19,697 bases of DNA, taken from positions 381,068 through 400,764 of the forward strand of contig JBBHKE010000667.1 in assembly GCA_037447655.1 (NCBI GenBank), written 5' to 3'. Origin of the DNA: Zygnema cylindricum (lineage: Eukaryota > Streptophyta > Zygnematophyceae > Zygnematales > Zygnemataceae). Position numbers and translations under genes: made by a program. The notes under the pieces are model-generated. The model ran no database searches and was not told the DNA's origin. It saw only the letters and a program-made list of their open reading frames with translations. Of this stretch, positions 15,969 to 19,697 are shown one piece after another (within the stretch, counting starts at the first letter, position 1; each line of letters opens with the position of its first letter).

Positions 15969-15973
15969 CTTCT
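15969..15973. repeat. Target-site duplication of element A (right), CTTCT
   Basis: Matches 4411-4415. Together they delimit element A as 4416-15968 and show that the target was G gag. Confidence 0.95.
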
Positions 15974-16248
15974 TTAAGCAAAATGTCAGCGTAGTGAACC
16001 TTTTCACTATCTGACAAGCTGGGAAAATTTTTGAGATAATTCGCCATGGAAAATAGCCGCGCATCAAGATTCTTGTGACGAGGTGGGTCAAACTCGCTAG
16101 AAAGTCTAAGCTTAGGTCTCCTCAGATCTCTCTCTGTGCCTCCATGAGTTCTTTCACCAAGATGAGATTCCATAATTGCGACGGTGTCACTTAGGTGAAC
16201 ATTCTGTAGTCTAACGTTTTCTAATTCCCGAAGAACTTGAATCATCAT
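15969..16248 (-). pseudogene. Gypsy Gag of element G, N-terminal part, cut by element A
   Basis: It opens at ATG 16248 (MMIQVLRELENVRL), with a short helical N-terminus, then FDPPRHKNLDARLFSMANYLKNFPSLSDSEKVHYADILLKE. The last part is the start of the gag domain that normally continues into A-x-x-W-W. The frame hits the LTR of element A at 15968. Read across the gap, counting the duplicated CTTCT once, the next residues are APRVWWRTG at 4410 and below, in frame. Alone it could be mistaken for a small host gene; the join shows it is the front of G gag. The PBS lies 52 bases upstream, the expected place. Confidence 0.9.
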
Positions 16249-16299
16249 GTGCGCTCTGGATACGGCGTGCTCTGTTAGGCTGTCGAGTCACGAGGAAAA

Positions 16300-16311
16300 G
16301 CTCCAATACCA
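16300..16311 (-). promoter_or_regulatory. Primer-binding site of element G (initiator tRNA-Met 3' end type)
   Basis: The minus strand reads TGGTATTGGAGC one base after the LTR terminus ACA. This is 10 of 12 matches to TGGTATCAGAGC, the complement of the 3' end of initiator tRNA-Met used by many LTR elements. It sits between the LTR and the gag ATG, as expected. Confidence 0.75.
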
Positions 16312-16312
16312 G

Positions 16313-16553
16313 TGTAAAAGGGCAAGATAATAACACCACAATACAATTGCACAACGGAATAATCCACAAGAATCCCCTCGTAGCGACAATAAGTACACAG
16401 CGTTCACAAAAAGGGTTGATCTTTATTAATCAAGAAGAGATTACAAGATTGAAAGCTCATTGAAAGGTATGTTCAAGAGTCAGTTGTTGACTAAGACTAC
16501 TGGACTATTTAAACTAATCCGCCACCAGTAAAATTGGTTCTAATTATGTATCG
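16313..16553 (-). repeat. Partial 5' LTR of element G
   Basis: The LTR 3' end is at 16313 (minus ...TTTTACA), next to the PBS. AATAAA is present on the minus strand at 16422-16427, inside the short inverted repeat TTGAT..ATCAA, and could be the polyadenylation signal. The upstream remainder is displaced beyond the window by element C, inserted at 16554. TATCG (16549-16553) should be one copy of the C target duplication. There is no coding content. Confidence 0.75.
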
Positions 16554-16888
16554 TGGAACTTTGAGACCTCCATAGGTCCTCAGAGTAGGCAGCTCACACG
16601 AAGCCTCTACGATAACCCTGACCCCTTTGTGTTTCGGCAAGAATAACTGCCACCGTGGCAAACAAAAACTTTGACACCTTCACCTCTGTAAAGGGAAGAC
16701 TCCCTTTAGTCGATAGCAAAAAGAATCTCTAAATTTGCTCCCTTGAGTAGTAAGTTATGGAGGGTCAAAGTTGACCTTTTGTACAAAAGCTCTCAGGGAA
16801 AGAGGGTCCTACCTACCAATTATTTCTCAGTCCTATCTCTCTCTAAAACTTTATCTACTGATGTATGACATCAATCATATTACACTGC

Positions 16889-16927
16889 CGTACACAAAAG
16901 TACAGATGTCGTTGTACTTTCTGTACG
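16889..16927 (-). other. GTAC hairpin in C LTR
   Basis: CGTACA (16889-16894) pairs with TGTACG (16922-16927), and AAAGTACA (16897-16904) with TGTACTTT (16913-16920), around an 8-nt loop. The outer stem differs from that in A (CCGTAC/GTACGG) yet still pairs. Confidence 0.7.
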
Positions 16928-17319
16928 AATATTGTAGGGCATGGCCTAAATGTCGACACATATCATATCCGGATTCGGTCCCGTAATCCCCGAAGATGAC
17001 GCGATCCTATGTAGTTGTGCCACGTGTCATCTGATGTGGCGATAACCACAAACCGCCGAGTTTCTCTTCCGCGATCTCGGCATTCTTCTCCGCCGTTCGA
17101 TTGAATGCAGATTTCAATCGTAGCCGCAATAAATACTTGCGCGGTATTTGTTACGTTTAAAGAAACAAATGCGCGGTACTCTTTTCTTATCCAAACCGTA
17201 ATCCGTACTTTTATATAACTAAATCTATATATCGCGTAAACAGTTGTTGTTAAATGAATTATCCTACGAGGCAGCATTTAAATAACTAACAAACCATATA
17301 GCACGTAACTCTAGTCTTA

Positions 17320-17407
17320 GACTTAATGGATAAGTCTACCACCTACCGGCGGCTTTATCGGACGGCAGGTTCCAAGATCAAATCCTTGATTCGACAGCTA
17401 CCCTTTT
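17320..17407 (+). other. Antisense tRNA-like unit in LTR (element C)
   Basis: GACTTAATGGATAAGTC (17320-17336) aligns with the A-box-like block of A. AGATCAAATCC (17375-17385) is an 8 of 11 B-box match. TTTT lies at 17404-17407. It is the most decayed of the three families, but in the same place and orientation. Confidence 0.45.
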
Positions 17408-17464
17408 AGTAAAAAATCTACTAATCCGTATATCAACTAATCTATTTTTCGTAAACCTTTGGAT

Positions 17465-17562
17465 AGCCTAGGTAGCCATGGCTCTAGCTTCCTCTCCAAC
17501 TTTTTGTGATTGCAACAAGTGTGGGAGTTGAAGAGATGAGTTAGAGGCAGATTGCCTCGGCT
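17465..17562 (-). other. U3 foldback with conserved loop (element C)
   Basis: The arms at 17465-17497 and 17530-17562 are imperfect inverted repeats, with the loop motif ACTTGTTGCAATCAC on the minus strand at 17520-17506, matching the A and B loops at 13 or more of 15 positions. Confidence 0.6.
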
Positions 17563-17619
17563 TCTTTTCTACATTATATTTAAGACATACAAAATACTAA
17601 AAGAACCATCCATTTCTAA

Positions 17620-17632
17620 ACTCCCTTTATTT
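17620..17632 (-). promoter_or_regulatory. Polypurine tract of element C
   Basis: The minus strand reads AAAATAAAGGGAG, one base different from A and B, directly before the LTR. Confidence 0.8.
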
Positions 17633-17633
17633 T

Positions 17634-18290
17634 CTAGTCACTCTTTAATTTTAGACCACACTTCTCCCTCCCGAAAATTAGCTTAAGGAGAGGCACAGGT
17701 TTGGTCATCATATATGCTACCATCTCGCTATCTGGTCGGTACTCTAAACTGATAAATTTGTTTTCTATTTTCTCTCTAACAAAGTTGAGTCTAATGTCTA
17801 TGTGTTTTGCTTTAAAATGATGTTTAGGATTGGCAGAAATAGCTATTGCTGCCTGATTATCACAAAAAAAAATCTGCACACCACTCTTAAGGTAACCAAG
17901 CTCACCAAACAAAGACTTGACCCACATCAATTATTTTACAGCAGAGTAATAGGCCATATACTCAGCCTCCATGGTGGACTGGGCAATAACCTTTTGCTGT
18001 TTGCTACTCCAACAGCAAGCCCCATCACCCACATGTAATACATTTCCAGAAGTATATCTCCTCATCGGAGCATCACCATAACTGGCATCACTCCAAGTAG
18101 TGATATCAGTATTCTCCCCACCCAAATGCAACCATAGATCCCTCATTCCTATCAAATATCTAAGGACTCTCTTAGCTGCCTCCCTATCCTTCTTAGTGGG
18201 AGCATTTAGACTTCTACTCAGCACTCCTACAGCTATAGCTAAATCCGGCCGGGTAGAATTCATAAAATAGATTAGGCTTCCCACTACTTG
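17634..18290 (-). pseudogene. RNase H of element C
   Basis: It reads GSLIYFMNSTRPDLAIAVGVLSRSLNAPTKKDREAAKRVLRYLIGMRDLWLHLGG, TTWSDASYGDAPMRRYTSG, QSTMEAEYMAYYSAVK, then TAA (17931-17933) where A and B have Glu, then MWVKSLFGELG, FFCDNQAAIAISANPKHHFKAKHIDIRL. The acidic active-site residues are kept. It supplies the undamaged form of several sites that are stops in A (for example Leu after TRPD, Arg in KKDREAA). Confidence 0.9.
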
Positions 18291-19271
18291 TCAGTAAGGA
18301 ATAGTCTGCATGAACTTCTGTTCTTCAAGACTTAATTCCTCGTCTAAAACTATGACTCCTTCTTCCTCACTCCCCTCACATCCTTTTTTTAACTCCATTA
18401 GAGTTGTGCAACTATTAGCTTTATCCATGTGAAATTTTTCCAACATGTTCCCTATTGCTTCCTTTTGAGTCAATCTTATAATCTTTCTTTCTCGGTCTCT
18501 TTCTACTTAAATTCCCAATATATATCTTGCCTCCCCCATATCCTTCATTTCAAATCTCCCCTTAAGATCGATTTGCAGTTTATTAATTTTTTCCATTGAT
18601 TTACTTAAAACAAGCAAATCATCAACATAAACTGCAATAAATATAACACCTTGCTCATCTTTAAAAACATAGATTGAGTGATCTGAGCTGATCTGGATAT
18701 ATCGTAGACCGGTAAGAGACTCATCAAGCTTCTTATTCCATTGTCTAGGCGCTTATTTTAAACCATAAAGAGATTTAATCAGCCGGCATTCCTTACTCAC
18801 CTCTCCTTCCTCCACAAATCCTTCAGGTTGTCGCATGAAGATCTCCTCTTCCAATTTTCCATGCAAAAAGGTTGTCTTAATATCCATCTGGTGCACCTCC
18901 ATGTCTTCCGCTGCTGCCAGACTAAGAAGTATGCGGATAGAGGGAAATCTGACGACCGGGGCAAAGGTTTCTTCGTAGTCGATTCCTTCTTTATGTGTAA
19001 ATCCTTTTCCCACTAATCAAGCTTTGTAACGCTCAAAAGTGTTATCTGGGTTCAGTTTTTATTTGAAGACCCACTTACAACCGATTGGTTTTCGGTTAGG
19101 TGGACAATTAACCAGCTCCCAAGTATCAGCTGCCATAATTGAGGCCATCTCCTCATTGATGGTTGTCTTCCACCGGTTCCTTTCTGGACAAGTCATCGCC
19201 TCTCCATAAGTCTGAGGTTCATCTTGATTGGATAGTTTTGTTACCTTGTTATTAACGTGATTTTCTTGCTA
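18291..19271 (-). pseudogene. Reverse transcriptase of element C, six in-frame stops
   Basis: One continuous frame with stops at 18291-18293 (TGA, in PYRQVV), 18507-18509 (TAA, in LGIQVER), 18753-18755 (TAA, after SLYGLK), 19017-19019 (TGA, in KARLV), 19059-19061 (TAA, in FKLKLNP) and 19269-19271 (TAG, in the SSKRLQE linker). Between them are readable IDYEETFAPVVRF, HQMDIKTTFLHGKLEEEIFM, YVDDLLVLSKSMEKINKL and LTQKEAIGNMLEKFHMDKANSC. The catalytic aspartates remain. The number of stops against intact motifs indicates long neutral decay. Confidence 0.9.
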
Positions 19272-19697
19272 TCTTTTGCTACTTCTCCTTCCCCCCTCAA
19301 AATCTGTGGCCATAATAGAAAGTTCTCGTGGGTTCTTTCGAACAATCTCGGCTTCTCCCCTGTCCCTTGATTCCGAATCAATTTCCACCACGTCTTCCGC
19401 TTCGGGTAAAGTTGTCACTAGAGTTTCCGCAGCCGAGTCCTTTTTGGTCTGATTTGTACCTACAAGAATGTCATCTTCTCTAAAACGTGATAGTTAGGAA
19501 GCTCAAAGTCATCAGAATTTTCTAACTCAAATCTGATTTTTACTGACTTTGAATACTTGAAAGGATCCATAGACTTTCCTTCATCCATAACTACTAGATG
19601 CTTTACTAAGATTATATCTTCCCTTTTTAGATCATAAACTCTATATCCTTTAACATCCTCATCATATCCTAATAAGTATCCCGGTTTTCCTTTAGGA
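19272..19697 (-). pseudogene. Integrase C-terminal block and linker of element C (edge)
   Basis: From the edge inwards: PKGKPGYLLGYDEDVKGYRVYDLKREDIILVKHLVVMDEGKS, then the acidic linker to ELPNY, where a one-base deletion near 19488 shifts frame relative to A. RGEAEIVRKNPRELS and a basic stretch follow. It is the same order as 6480-6930 of element A. The integrase catalytic core lies beyond the window. Confidence 0.85.

Larger units (their letters stand above)
2190..16553 (-). mobile_element. Ty3/gypsy element G, split by nested insertions
   Basis: The outermost element of the stack, read right to left: partial 5' LTR (16313-16553), PBS (16300-16311), gag N-terminus (15969-16248), then, after the inserted A+B block, gag C-terminus (3723-4415), protease (3073-3722), RT (2342-3070) and the start of the RT/RNase H connection (2190-2341). 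Dropping the 4416-15968 insert and one CTTCT copy makes the gag frame continuous across the gap, which proves the two parts belong together. The domain order PR then RT before any integrase is gypsy-like. RNase H, integrase and the 3' LTR are not in the window. Confidence 0.9.
16554..17619 (-). repeat. 3' LTR of element C
   Basis: It is 1066 bp. The minus strand ends ...AAGTTCCA (16554) and starts TTTAGAAATGG (17619), so the expected initial TG has become TT. It shares the A/B plan: foldback (17465-17562), antisense tRNA-like unit (17320-17407, plus strand), TATATAAA (17217-17210), ATTTGTT/AACAAAT repeat (17146-17170), GTAC hairpin (16889-16927), TGCCA/TGGCA hairpin, and the gag start ATGGAGGTCTCA close to the terminus. 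Confidence 0.92.
16554..19697 (-). mobile_element. Ty1/copia element C (minus strand), 3' part
   Basis: Inserted in the 5' LTR of G; its 5' part lies beyond the right edge. Visible are the 3' LTR (16554-17619), the polypurine tract, RNase H, RT, and the integrase C-terminus. Its pol is close to that of A (by eye about 90 percent at the DNA level in RNase H), while the LTRs are clearly more divergent. At least seven in-frame stops and one frameshift mark it as an old, dead copy. Confidence 0.93.

Noticed and set aside
15958-16248. Possible small host gene on the minus strand
   Set aside because: It reads in frame into G gag at 4410 once the A insertion is removed, and a PBS and LTR lie just upstream. 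It is the N-terminus of gypsy Gag.
7422-18755. Variant genetic code with TAA/TAG read as Gln
   Set aside because: Some stops fall at Gln codons, but others fall at Tyr, Trp/Arg, Ile/Leu, Glu and Leu positions. This fits ordinary decay.

Overview
This window is eukaryotic DNA made almost entirely of LTR retrotransposons. I found no host gene, rRNA gene, genuine tRNA gene or CRISPR array. The host is probably a plant or green-lineage organism. The main hint is that the primer-binding sites of two elements match, over 14 nt, the anticodon arm of initiator tRNA-Met in the form I recall for plants; an oomycete or another eukaryote is not excluded.

The layout is a nested stack. The oldest layer is G, a Ty3/gypsy element on the minus strand. 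Its 5' LTR remnant, PBS and gag start lie at 15969-16553, and its gag, protease and reverse transcriptase continue at 2190-4415. Element A, a plus-strand Ty1/copia element (4416-15968), sits inside G's gag, flanked by CTTCT duplications. Element B, a minus-strand Ty1/copia element (9454-15823), sits inside A's 3' LTR, flanked by TTGTC duplications. Element C, a minus-strand Ty1/copia element related to A (16554 to the right edge), sits in G's 5' LTR. Element D, a different minus-strand copia-like element (left edge to about 1.9 kb), abuts the broken RNase H-proximal end of G, with two tandem-repeat tracts around the junction.

B is the only structurally complete copy. It is 6370 bp, has two 1002-bp LTRs that differ at about 11 sites by hand count, and encodes gag, protease, integrase, RT and RNase H, interrupted by a few stops and frameshifts. 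A has lost about 1.4 kb between gag and integrase and carries about 30 LTR differences, so it is older, as the nesting requires. C carries at least seven in-frame stops in the visible part of pol. G and D are decayed.

The most interesting content is the LTR architecture shared by A, B and C although their sequences have diverged. (1) A foldback near the start of U3 exposes a conserved 15-nt loop motif. (2) A tRNA-like unit with A-box-like, B-box and T4 signals lies antisense in U3. (3) Hairpins follow the TATA box. (4) A GTAC-rich 13-14 bp hairpin lies in the leader and overlaps a small upstream ORF. (5) The gag reading frame starts inside the LTR and runs through a half-tRNA-type PBS, so the PBS itself encodes part of Gag.
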